A stretch of DNA of 24,676 bases, taken from positions 1 to 24,676 of the forward strand of contig JAHHSM010000019.1 of assembly GCA_020025175.1 (NCBI GenBank). The letters are read 5' to 3'. A program made the translations under genes and the position numbers. Shown piece after piece: positions 8,041 through 15,002 of the stretch (position 1 is its first letter; every line of letters begins with the position of its first letter). The notes under the pieces were generated by a model that was given only the letters and a program-made list of their open reading frames with translations, did no database searches and was not told where the DNA came from. This DNA comes from Oscillospiraceae bacterium. Lineage in GTDB: Bacteria; Bacillota; Clostridia; Oscillospirales; Oscillospiraceae.

Positions 8041-8210
8041 CTTTGCGGAAAGTCCTGCGCAAGCATTCACGGCAGGAATTTCGGTCTCGCGCAATGGATG
8101 CCTGCGAATCATGTCAGGCGGGGAACCGAGCAGCATTAAGTGGGAATTTCCATGTGCCGCGAGGGTGCCGAGTCTGAAAGCGGATGCTTGCGCAGGGCTT
8201 TTCGCATATT
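8041..8210 (+). ncRNA. ffs: Signal recognition particle RNA (4.5S/SRP RNA), medium length
   Basis: RNA core of the signal recognition particle, which with Ffh targets nascent membrane and secreted proteins. The diagnostic apical hairpin is at about 8113-8134: GUCAGG-CGG-GGAA-CCG-AGCAGC, with the GGAA tetraloop and the asymmetric loop bound by the Ffh M domain. The 5' end (AAGUCCUGCGCAAGCAU) pairs along its length with the 3' end (AUGCUUGCGCAGGGCUU), and inner helices CUCGCG/CGCGAG and AUGGA/UCCAU continue the rod. A T-rich tract follows at 8207-8215. At about 165 bases it is longer than the E. coli type and shorter than the Bacillus type; I see no separate Alu domain. It lies directly upstream of dnaX, as in Bacillus. 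The ends are good to a few bases. Confidence 0.92.
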
Positions 8211-8239
8211 TTTTTATGTCTACAAAGGAGGAAGCTGCC

Positions 8240-10027
8240 ATGTATCAGGCATTGTATCGCAAGTGGCGTCCGAAGACATTTGAAGATGTCATCGGGCAAA
8301 GTCATATCACGGAAACACTTAAGCGCCAGGTTGCGGATGGACGGCTTTCTCATGCTTATTTATTTACCGGCACTCGCGGAACGGGCAAGACAACCTGCGC
8401 AAAAATCCTTTCAAAAGCGGTTAACTGCGAGCATCCGGTGGACGGAAATCCCTGCAACTGCTGCCCCAGCTGCCTCGGTATTGAAAGCGGCGGATTTTTG
8501 GATGTGCTGGAGCTGGATGCAGCGTCAAATAATGGCGTTGAGCAGATCCGTGCACTGCGTGATGAGGCGGTGTATGCCCCTGCAAATGTCAAAAAGCGCG
8601 TTTATATTGTGGACGAAGTCCATATGCTGTCCACGTCTGCATTCAATGCCCTGCTGAAAATTCTGGAGGAGCCGCCGGAGCATTTGATGTTTATTCTGGC
8701 AACAACCGAGCTCCATAAAGTACCTGCAACGATTCTATCCCGCTGCCAGCGTTTTTCCTTCAAACGGATTACACCGGAGGATGTGCAGAAGAGATTGCAG
8801 TATGTGGCGCAGCAGGAGCAGATTGACTTGCGGGAAGACGGCGCGGAGCTGCTGTCCCGCCTTTCCGACGGTGCCCTGCGTGACGGTTTGAGTTTGCTGG
8901 ATCAGTGCGCCGCTGCCGGAGGCGTGATCGATGCCCGCAGTGTGCTGGATACATTGGGACTTGCCGGAAATTTACAAACGGCACAGCTGATGCGTTATAT
9001 TATGGCGGAGGATGCCCAGAGCGCATTGATGCTGTTGGGCGATCTGTATGCAGCTGGTAAAGATATGGGTGCGGTGCTCAACGCACTGTCCACGCTGGCG
9101 CGCGATCTTTTGATCCGTATGACTGCGCCTAAGGGCGGAACGGCGCTGCTTTCCGGCGGATATGACATTGCAACACTAGAGGAATTGGGACAATGTACGT
9201 CAGCGCCGCGTCTTATTGCGATTTTAACCACATTGCAGGATACATCGGCACGGCTTCTGCGCAGCACCAATCTGCGCACGGATGCAGAGCTTTGCGTTTT
9301 AAAACTGTGCGACCAGAGCCTTTCCGGAGATATTACTGCGCTCGTTTCCCGTATGAAGCGGTTAGAAAATGCGATGAAACACATTTATGAAAATCCGAAT
9401 GTAACGGCTGGCGCACCTGCGTCAGCACCGGCTTCCGTGGCTGCTTCTATGTCAAAACCTTCTGTATCAGCACCGGCTCCTGCGGAGGATATTCCGTGGG
9501 AAGAGCCGCCGCTGCCATCGGATGCCGACGATCCGGGTCCTTCTGAAAATGAACCGATTTACCCGGTGTCCATGCCGGTACAGGCGTCGGCAGCACGGGA
9601 AAAAGTCAGCGCTGTACCCAAGGACAACACGCCGCCGCCTGCGCCGGTGCACGAAGTGGATGACTGCTGGCCGCAGCTTTTGGAGCTTTTTAAAGCAAAG
9701 CTTCCCATGGCAAAACGTGCGTTTTTAAATATGGCAGGTGGTCATATGGAAGGGCAGCAGCTGATTGTAGAGTGTGATAATGATTTGGTGAAGACAACGC
9801 TTTGCAAGGATGATGTGGTCGAAGTATTTAAAACGACTGCGTCAGAAGTGCTTGGAAAACCTGTGGCTGTACAGGTGATTACGCGCAGTGCTGCCGCACA
9901 GCGTCCGGCGGCACCGCAGACACCGGCAGCATCTGCGCATACAGGGCCGGAACGGATGGGCGGCGGAGATCCACTTAATAATTTGCTCAGCAAAATGCAG
10001 GGCTTTGATAATTTGAAAATTAATTAA
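8240..10027 (+). CDS. dnaX: DNA polymerase III subunits gamma/tau
   Basis: Clamp-loader ATPase of the replicative polymerase: it opens the beta clamp and links polymerase cores to the helicase. The 595-residue protein has Walker A GTRGTGKT (44-51), the four zinc cysteines C63, C72, C75 and C78, Walker B VYIVDEVHM (121-129) and the SRC sensor motif at 167-169. A Pro/Ala-rich linker of about 95 residues (roughly 390-485) leads to a C-terminal tau-type domain ending GFDNLKIN. The ATG at 8240 follows AAAGGAGG by 8 bases; the frame is open further back, but through the SRP RNA. I found no A6 slippery site that would give a short gamma form. The YbaB-type gene follows, as is usual. Confidence 0.97.
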   Translation: MYQALYRKWRPKTFEDVIGQSHITETLKRQVADGRLSHAYLFTGTRGTGKTTCAKILSKAVNCEHPVDGNPCNCCPSCLGIESGGFLDVLELDAASNNGVEQIRALRDEAVYAPANVKKRVYIVDEVHMLSTSAFNALLKILEEPPEHLMFILATTELHKVPATILSRCQRFSFKRITPEDVQKRLQYVAQQEQIDLREDGAELLSRLSDGALRDGLSLLDQCAAAGGVIDARSVLDTLGLAGNLQTAQLMRYIMAEDAQSALMLLGDLYAAGKDMGAVLNALSTLARDLLIRMTAPKGGTALLSGGYDIATLEELGQCTSAPRLIAILTTLQDTSARLLRSTNLRTDAELCVLKLCDQSLSGDITALVSRMKRLENAMKHIYENPNVTAGAPASAPASVAASMSKPSVSAPAPAEDIPWEEPPLPSDADDPGPSENEPIYPVSMPVQASAAREKVSAVPKDNTPPPAPVHEVDDCWPQLLELFKAKLPMAKRAFLNMAGGHMEGQQLIVECDNDLVKTTLCKDDVVEVFKTTASEVLGKPVAVQVITRSAAAQRPAAPQTPAASAHTGPERMGGGDPLNNLLSKMQGFDNLKIN

Positions 10028-10048
10028 ACGAAATGAGGTTTGATTCAC

Positions 10049-10405
10049 ATGGCAAAAGGGTTTAAAGGTGGCTTCGGCGGCGGTAATATGCTGCGTCAGC
10101 AGCAGCAGATGCAGCAGAAGATCATGAAAATGCAGCAGGACGTGAAGGAAGCGCAGGATGCTGTGGAAGCACAGGAGTTTACTGCGTCTGTAGGCGGTGG
10201 CGTTGTTGCTGCCACGGTCAATGGAAAGAAGGAAATGACTGCAATTACCATCAAACCGGAGGCTATGGATCCGGAAGATGTGGAAATGCTGCAGGACATG
10301 GTGATTTCCGCTGTGAATGAAGCGTTGCGTCAGGCGGATGATGCAATGGATACTGCCGTAGGCAATGCAACAGGCGGATTGAATTTGGGCGCATTCGGTC
10401 TGTAA
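10049..10405 (+). CDS. YbaB/EbfC-family nucleoid-associated protein
   Basis: Small DNA-binding protein of the family found next to dnaX in most bacteria; homologues form dimers that bind DNA and affect nucleoid organisation. The 118-residue sequence shows a Gln/Met-rich N-terminal helix (LRQQQQMQQKIMKMQQDVKE), then the conserved strand region VGGGVVAATVNGKKEMTAITIKPEAMDPEDVEMLQDM and the C-terminal helix with NEALRQADDAM, followed by a glycine-rich tail. I use the ATG at 10049, with GAGG 10 bases upstream, not the in-frame TTG at 10040. The usual third member of this cluster, recR, is absent; a terminator and a tRNA gene follow instead. Confidence 0.93.
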   Translation: MAKGFKGGFGGGNMLRQQQQMQQKIMKMQQDVKEAQDAVEAQEFTASVGGGVVAATVNGKKEMTAITIKPEAMDPEDVEMLQDMVISAVNEALRQADDAMDTAVGNATGGLNLGAFGL

Positions 10406-10419
10406 TGGAGTGAAAAAAG

Positions 10420-10458
10420 AGCGGCATCCGGAGAAATTCTTTGGATGCCGCTTTGCTT
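10420..10458 (+). terminator. Hairpin terminator after dnaX-ybaB
   Basis: A 10-bp stem, AGCGGCATCC (10420-10429) with GGATGCCGCT (10443-10452), encloses a 13-base loop. The T tract after it is weak (TTGCTT) and overlaps the -35 box of the tRNA promoter, so termination may be incomplete. Confidence 0.65.
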
Positions 10459-10485
10459 GACATTTGGCTGCTATTGTGCTACCGT
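10457..10485 (+). promoter_or_regulatory. Candidate promoter of tRNA-Ala
   Basis: A perfect TTGACA (10457-10462) is followed after 17 bases by TACCGT (10480-10485), a poor -10 box. The spacing and position 20 bases before the tRNA support it; the -10 match is weak. Confidence 0.5.
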
Positions 10486-10504
10486 AAAAAGGCAAAGAAA
10501 ATAT

Positions 10505-10580
10505 GGGCCTGTAGCTCAGCTGGGAGAGCGTACGGTTCGCATCCGTAAGGTCGACGGTTCGATCCCGTTCAGGTCCACCA
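10505..10580 (+). tRNA. tRNA-Ala, anticodon CGC
   Basis: A complete 76-base cloverleaf with encoded CCA. The acceptor stem GGGCCUG/CAGGUCC contains the G3-U70 wobble pair that defines alanine tRNAs. The D arm is GCUC/GAGC, the anticodon stem UACGG/CCGUA encloses UUCGCAU (anticodon CGC, reading GCG), and the T arm is GACGG/CCGUU with loop UUCGAUC. It is a single tRNA between dnaX-ybaB and a strong terminator. Confidence 0.95.
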
Positions 10581-10619
10581 AAAAAGTTCCTGATTTCTTT
10601 TGAAATCAGGAACTTTTTT
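10581..10619. terminator. Strong bidirectional terminator after tRNA-Ala
   Basis: AAAAAGTTCCTGATTTC (10581-10597) pairs perfectly with 10602-10618 around a four-T loop, and T6 closes the plus strand while the complementary A run gives T5 on the minus strand. Confidence 0.93.
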
Positions 10620-10721
10620 GGTATATAGATGGGTTTGCGGCGATTGACAGCATTATAAAATATTCCCCATCCGCACAAATGAAAGCGGTGCGAAATGCGC
10701 TGTGCATTTGCAGAAAAGCAT

Positions 10722-10752
10722 AGCGGGAGCACAGATTGGCTGTGCTCCCGCT
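10722..10752 (-). terminator. Terminator of the small membrane protein-GNAT operon
   Basis: A 13-bp perfect stem, AGCGGGAGCACAG (10722-10734) with its complement at 10740-10752, has a 5-base loop. It lies just 7 bases beyond the GNAT stop; on the minus strand it is followed by ATGCTTTT, a moderate T tract. The rest of 10620-10721 shows nothing recognisable. Confidence 0.7.
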
Positions 10753-10759
10753 TCGCTGA

Positions 10760-11263
10760 CTACAGGGGGCGTGACATTCGTGTTTGTAAAATTGCGCCGT
10801 GGATAGGGAGTGTCATTTCAATGCCATCAAATTCGAATTCAAAATGGCGATAAAAATTAATGGCGCGCTGATTGTCCTTCAATACCCATAAAGACAGATG
10901 GTTGTAACCGGCGGCTTTGATAGAAGTGAAAAGACGGCGCATGATATAAGCACCGTAACCTTTGCCGATTGCTTCGGTTTTGAGATAAATCGCGATCAAT
11001 TCCAGTGCTCCCACGGATGTATACTCGTCTTTCGGATAGCCCAGAGTGACATAGCCTATATTTCTGCCATTGTCCGAGATCAGATAAGTGCGATCACTGT
11101 CACGGGTAAGAACATTCATCCAATAGAGGAAACGATGCTCAAATGTATTATGAGAAGCCATATAGGCAGGGGTGAAAATATCTGTAAAAGCCTGCCAGCT
11201 GTCTACTTGAATGCGGGCAAGCTCCGCGGCGTCGCTGATCGCTGCTTGGCGAAGATCGATCAT
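10760..11263 (-). CDS. GNAT-family N-acetyltransferase
   Basis: A 167-residue acetyl-CoA-dependent acetyltransferase. The GNAT core is visible: the beta4 strand ALELIAIYLKTEAIGKGYGAYIM, with the acetyl-CoA loop in the form xxGKGYG (Q/R-x-x-G-x-G/A pattern, about residues 97-102), then a helix and SLWVLKDNQRAINFYRHFEFEFDG, the usual motif B ending with the N-x-x-A-x-x-F-Y signature. The substrate cannot be inferred. GAGGAGGA precedes the ATG at 11263 by 7 bases. The start overlaps the end of the small membrane protein gene by four bases (ATGA), so translation is coupled. Confidence 0.92.
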   Translation of the reverse strand: MIDLRQAAISDAAELARIQVDSWQAFTDIFTPAYMASHNTFEHRFLYWMNVLTRDSDRTYLISDNGRNIGYVTLGYPKDEYTSVGALELIAIYLKTEAIGKGYGAYIMRRLFTSIKAAGYNHLSLWVLKDNQRAINFYRHFEFEFDGIEMTLPIHGAILQTRMSRPL

Positions 11264-11454
11264 GGATTATCCTCCTCGTTGGTATGCTTGTAGGTGTTCA
11301 TTACTTTGATAATCAGTGTCAATATTAAGAAAATTGTAGCTAAAATAATAAAAACAGAGCGCAGTATATTGTTTTGCAGTACTGCGCTGGAAAAAAAGCT
11401 GGCGAATAAACAAACGGGAGCCAGAACAAAAGAAAGTTTACCTAAAGTCTGCAT
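11260..11454 (-). CDS. Small two-TM membrane protein of unknown function
   Basis: I do not recognise this family. The 64-residue protein has two hydrophobic helices (about residues 6-25 and 30-50) and a short charged C-terminal tail (NTYKHTNEEDNP). AAGGAGG lies 8 bases before the ATG, a strong site. The gene ends in an ATGA overlap with the GNAT gene and shares its promoter, so it is the first gene of a two-gene operon. The clear ribosome binding site, the coupling and the TM pattern make it a real gene despite its size. Confidence 0.75.
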   Translation of the reverse strand: MQTLGKLSFVLAPVCLFASFFSSAVLQNNILRSVFIILATIFLILTLIIKVMNTYKHTNEEDNP

Positions 11455-11513
11455 GGCCTGTCCTCCTTGTGATGAAAACAGAGAAAATTTCCGCTGTTCA
11501 CATTCATTTGGTT

Positions 11514-11522
11514 AGTATAGCA
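11514..11522 (-). promoter_or_regulatory. Extended -10 promoter of the small membrane protein-GNAT operon
   Basis: On the minus strand TGCTATACT contains an extended -10 element (TG-n-TATACT). No good -35 box is present 17 bases upstream, which is common for extended -10 promoters. Confidence 0.5.
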
Positions 11523-11598
11523 CATCTTAGTCTGCTGCGCCATATACTGAGGATGAAATTATAAAAAGAAGCTCGTTTATTATAAAGGAGGAATTTTC

Positions 11599-12336
11599 GT
11601 GCCTATCATCTATCTCAGCCCATCCACACAGGAGCAGAATTATTATGTCATCGGCGGTACGGAAGAATACTATATGAATCGTCTGGCGGATGCGATGGTT
11701 CCGTATTTGCTTTCCAATGGAATTCAATATGTGAGAAATACACCGGAAATGACGGCTGCCTCTTCCATCCGACAGGCAAATGAAGGCTGGTATGATTTTT
11801 ATCTGGCATTGCATTCTAATGCTGCGGGAGAGGGGAATTACGGAAATGTACGAGGGATTATCGCCTTTTATTATCCGGGAAGTGTAAATGGACATCGCGC
11901 AGCGGATATTTTTGTGAAAAACCTGAAAGAGATCTACCCGCTTCCGGATTTGGTGCGTACGCAGGCCACGACGGCGCTGGGGGAAGTGGCGCGTTCCAGA
12001 GCGCCTGCGGTGCTGATAGAAATCGGGTATCACGATAATCAGCAGGATGCCCTTTGGCTCACAAGCCGGATAACAGCGATTGCGCAAAATCTGGTGCGCT
12101 CCCTGACAGAATATTTTGGCCTGCCGTTTATTTGGCCGATGGACCCGGCAGACGGTACTGTGGCAGTCGGGTCCGGCACCCTGAATTTGAGAGTGCGGCC
12201 TGAAAAGGATGCCCCTATTCTTGCATCAATGCCAAACGGTGCGGCTGTGCGCGTTTATGGGCAGTGGCAGGGATGGTATGTGGTACATTACGGGGGCCTG
12301 GTGGGGTATGCGGTATCAGAGTTTATTTATATATAA
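11599..12336 (+). CDS. N-acetylmuramoyl-L-alanine amidase (Amidase_3) with C-terminal SH3 domain
   Basis: Predicted zinc amidase that cuts the bond between N-acetylmuramic acid and the peptide of peptidoglycan. Residues 1-175 form the amidase: IYLSPST start, TEEYYMNRLADAM helix with E22/E23, LALHSNAA with H72, and the catalytic-type E141 in VLIEIGYHDN. Residues about 183-245 are a bacterial SH3 domain (LNLRVRPEKDAPILASMPNG, then WYVVHYGGLVGYAVSEFI), which usually binds cell wall. The start is the GTG at 11599, behind AAAGGAGG. There is no signal peptide or TM, and the usual first HGG/GHG zinc histidine near the N-terminus is not visible. It stands alone between divergent genes. A housekeeping or lysis role is inference. 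Confidence 0.88.
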   Translation: MPIIYLSPSTQEQNYYVIGGTEEYYMNRLADAMVPYLLSNGIQYVRNTPEMTAASSIRQANEGWYDFYLALHSNAAGEGNYGNVRGIIAFYYPGSVNGHRAADIFVKNLKEIYPLPDLVRTQATTALGEVARSRAPAVLIEIGYHDNQQDALWLTSRITAIAQNLVRSLTEYFGLPFIWPMDPADGTVAVGSGTLNLRVRPEKDAPILASMPNGAAVRVYGQWQGWYVVHYGGLVGYAVSEFIYI

Positions 12337-12421
12337 AAATATGGCGAAGGCCTTTTGACACGATAGGGGAAAAAAGACAAAAACAGGCGTTGAAAACAGA
12401 TGCAGTGTGCGTTTTTTATCC

Positions 12422-12450
12422 TTGACAGATGCCACCTTCCGTATTAAAAT
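12422..12450 (+). promoter_or_regulatory. Promoter of the rny-ymdB-yhaO-like gene cluster
   Basis: A perfect TTGACA (12422-12427) and TAAAAT (12445-12450) are 17 bases apart. The expected start near 12457 gives a leader of about 130 bases before rny, in which I see no clear switch. The rest of 12337-12421 holds no gene and no convincing terminator for the amidase. Confidence 0.8.
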
Positions 12451-12589
12451 CATAAAGGATTATTGTCGGGTTTATAGGGGGTTATGAACCTTGATTGTTT
12501 TCTGATAAAATTTGGCAAAGGGGTGCGTCGATCCACGGAGTTTGGCTGCGCGTTCCTGCTTTTGCTAATACATTTTTTAGGAGGAAGAA

Positions 12590-14146
12590 ATGGGTGATCA
12601 AATCATGACGATCATCGTTGCGGTTGTTGTTGGTGTGATTGCGCTCATTCTCGGCTCCCTTCTCGGTTGGAACCGAAGAAAGTCTGTTGCAGAAAAAGAA
12701 ATCTCCAGTGCGGAGGAAGAAGCTACTCGCATTATCAACGAAGCTATCAAGAGTGCTGAAAATAAAAAGCGCGAAGCTATGGTTGAGGCAAAGGAAGAGA
12801 TTCTCAAGCAGCGCAGCGAATATGAGAAGGAAGTAAAGGAGCGCAGAGCGGATCTGCAGAAACAGGAACGCCGCCTTCAACAGAAGGAAGAGAACATCGA
12901 TCGCAAAACGGATGCAATCGAAAAAAAGGAAGAGAATTTGGCAGAAAAGCATGCTCAGGTGGAAAAGGAGAGAGAGGAGATTTCTCAGATCAAGCAGACT
13001 CAGACAGAACTGCTTGAGCGCATTTCCGGTTTCACAGCAGAGGAAGCAAAGGCTTATCTGATCCAGCAGGTTGAAACAGAAGTAACCCACGAAGCTGCTA
13101 TGAAGATCAAGGAGATCGAGGGCCGCGCCAAGGAAGAAGCAGATGCAAAGGCTAAGGAAATTATTGCAACTGCTATTCAGCGCTGTGCTGCGGATCAGGT
13201 TTCTGAGATCACCGTCAGTGTGGTACCCCTGCCCAGTGACGAAATGAAGGGTCGTATTATCGGTCGTGAAGGCCGCAATATCCGCACCTTGGAAACAATG
13301 ACGGGTGTTGATCTGATTATTGATGATACCCCGGAGGCAATTACAGTCTCCTGCTTTGAGCCTGTTCGCCGTGAAATTGCACGTCTGGCGCTGGAAAAGT
13401 TGATTGCTGATGGTCGTATCCATCCCACTCGTATTGAGGAAATGGTGGATAAAGCAAAGCGTGAAGTAGATGCTGTGATCAAGGCTGAGGGTGAGCGCGC
13501 TACCTTTGAAACGGGTGTGCGCGGTCTGCATCCTGAGCTTGTGAAGATGCTGGGCCGCCTGCATTACCGCACCAGTTACGGTCAGAATGTTCTGCGCCAC
13601 TCCATCGAAGTATCTCAGCTGGCCGGTATGATGGCTGCCGAGCTGGGTGCGGATGTCAATGCCGCACGCCGCGGTGGTTTGCTGCACGATCTGGGTAAAG
13701 CCATCGACCATGAGATGGAAGGATCTCATGTGGCTTTGGGTGTGGAGTTTGCACGCAAGTTCCATGAAAAGGAAGATATTATCCATGCGATTCAGGCACA
13801 CCATGGCGATGTGGAGCCCAGAACGCTGGTTGCTTGCCTGGTGCAGGCGGCAGATGCGATTTCCGCTGCGCGTCCCGGTGCACGCCGTGAAAATCTGGAG
13901 AACTACATCAAGCGTCTGGAGCAGTTGGAAACCATTACCAGCAGTTTCCCCGGCGTTGAAAAGTCCTTTGCAATTCAGGCGGGCCGTGAAGTTCGCGTTA
14001 TGGTGAAGCCGGAAGAGGTTACTGAGGATCAGATGGTTCTTCTGGCACGCGATCTGGCTAAGAAGATCGAAGAGGAAATGGAGTATCCCGGTCAGATCAA
14101 GGTCAACGTTCTGCGTGAGACTAAGGCTGTGGAATACGCAAAGTAA
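12590..14146 (+). CDS. rny: Ribonuclease Y
   Basis: Membrane-anchored endoribonuclease that starts decay of many mRNAs in Firmicutes. The 518-residue protein is family length. It has an N-terminal TM (about 6-27), a long Glu/Lys/Arg-rich coiled coil (about 35-170), a KH RNA-binding domain with GRIIGREGRNIRTLE (about 220-235) and a C-terminal HD domain with the metal pair H366-D367 in GGLLHDLGKAID, plus downstream H residues (QAHHGD). AGGAGG lies 6 bases before the ATG. The next gene is the YmdB-type phosphodiesterase, the usual neighbour of rny in Firmicutes. A terminator-like hairpin lies between them, so rny may be made in excess. Confidence 0.98.
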   Translation: MGDQIMTIIVAVVVGVIALILGSLLGWNRRKSVAEKEISSAEEEATRIINEAIKSAENKKREAMVEAKEEILKQRSEYEKEVKERRADLQKQERRLQQKEENIDRKTDAIEKKEENLAEKHAQVEKEREEISQIKQTQTELLERISGFTAEEAKAYLIQQVETEVTHEAAMKIKEIEGRAKEEADAKAKEIIATAIQRCAADQVSEITVSVVPLPSDEMKGRIIGREGRNIRTLETMTGVDLIIDDTPEAITVSCFEPVRREIARLALEKLIADGRIHPTRIEEMVDKAKREVDAVIKAEGERATFETGVRGLHPELVKMLGRLHYRTSYGQNVLRHSIEVSQLAGMMAAELGADVNAARRGGLLHDLGKAIDHEMEGSHVALGVEFARKFHEKEDIIHAIQAHHGDVEPRTLVACLVQAADAISAARPGARRENLENYIKRLEQLETITSSFPGVEKSFAIQAGREVRVMVKPEEVTEDQMVLLARDLAKKIEEEMEYPGQIKVNVLRETKAVEYAK

Positions 14147-14152
14147 AACAAT

Positions 14153-14186
14153 GAAAGGGGCGAGGCAGAAGCCTTGCCCCTTTCTT
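14153..14186 (+). terminator. Hairpin (attenuating terminator) between rny and the ymdB-like gene
   Basis: GAAAGGGGCGAGGC (14153-14166) pairs with GCCTTGCCCCTTTC (14171-14184), with one G-U pair and an AGAA loop, followed by TT. The T tract is interrupted (TTTCTT). No clear new promoter lies between it and the next gene, so partial read-through is likely. Confidence 0.65.
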
Positions 14187-14215
14187 CATAGGACAGAACA
14201 GGATAGGAGGAGTAT

Positions 14216-14992
14216 ATGGAGATTCGGGTTTTGGCAATCGGCGATGTGGTCGGTGAGAACGGCCTTGATTTCTTGGCAAGACATTTGCGCCCCTTGAAGC
14301 AGGAAAAAGGAATCGATTTTACTGTGGTGAACGGCGAGAATACATCTGGTGTGGGAATTGTTCCGGGCCAGGCGGCCATGCTGTTTGGGGCAGGAACAGA
14401 TGTGATTACGCTGGGCAATCACAGCTACGATAAGCAGCAGATCATTCCTATGCTGGACGAAAATCGCTATATGCTGCGCCCTGCAAACTATACGTCCCGT
14501 GCGCCCGGCCGCGGTACCGGATTTTATGACTGCGGTCGTTACAGCATCCGTGTTATCAATTTGCAGGGCAGATGCAATTTGAATTATAACTGCGACAATC
14601 CTTTTACAGTGGCTGATAAGATTTTGAAAGAAGAGGAAAAGGCTACGTTTACCTTGGTTGATATGCATGCGGAGGCAACCAGCGAAAAGCTGGCGCTGGG
14701 TTATTACCTTGATGGTCGTGTTTCTGCGGTTTGGGGTACGCATACCCATGTGCAGACTGCGGATGAACAGATTTTGCCCAAGGGAACCGGCTATATTACC
14801 GATGCAGGCATGACAGGGCCGATTCATTCGGTGATTGGCATTCCAGCGGAGCGGTCGATCGATGGATTTCTCGGTGCGGTGCGTGGACGCCATCAAACAG
14901 CGGAGGGTCCCTGTGCTATGCGCGGTGTGATTTATACGCTGGAGAGTAAGACTGGACTGTGTACACAGATCGAGCGTGTTGATATTCGATGA
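14216..14992 (+). CDS. ymdB: YmdB-family metallophosphoesterase (TIGR00282 type)
   Basis: In Bacillus subtilis YmdB hydrolyses 2',3'-cyclic nucleotides and affects RNase Y and biofilm or motility decisions. This 258-residue protein is full length and has the metal ligands in order: D10 (IGDVVG), E41/N42 in VVNGENTSG, N68 in LGNHS, H151 in DMHAEATSEK, and H176/H178 in GTHTHVQTAD. The loop after GNH reads SYDK, where most members have a Trp. GGAGGAG lies 6 bases before the ATG. Adjacency to rny matches the known ymdA-ymdB arrangement. The next gene, a second metallophosphoesterase of a different family, starts only 10 bases after its stop. Confidence 0.93.
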   Translation: MEIRVLAIGDVVGENGLDFLARHLRPLKQEKGIDFTVVNGENTSGVGIVPGQAAMLFGAGTDVITLGNHSYDKQQIIPMLDENRYMLRPANYTSRAPGRGTGFYDCGRYSIRVINLQGRCNLNYNCDNPFTVADKILKEEEKATFTLVDMHAEATSEKLALGYYLDGRVSAVWGTHTHVQTADEQILPKGTGYITDAGMTGPIHSVIGIPAERSIDGFLGAVRGRHQTAEGPCAMRGVIYTLESKTGLCTQIERVDIR

Positions 14993-15002
14993 GGAAAATG
15001 GC

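Noticed and set aside
8111..8239. N-terminal extension of dnaX to 8111
   Set aside because: The extra 43 codons run through the SRP RNA. The ATG at 8240 has a perfect binding site and gives the standard DnaX start MYQALYRKWRP.
9595..9610. Programmed frameshift site in dnaX
   Set aside because: The best A run (GGGAAAAAG) has five A in the wrong phase for the A-AAA-AAG slippery heptamer, and no following stop-proximal signal was evident.
12482..13804. A 440-codon minus-strand open frame opposite rny
   Set aside because: It lies antisense to the certain rny gene, has a Leu/Phe/Cys-rich composition caused by the coiled-coil codons, and no recognisable family.
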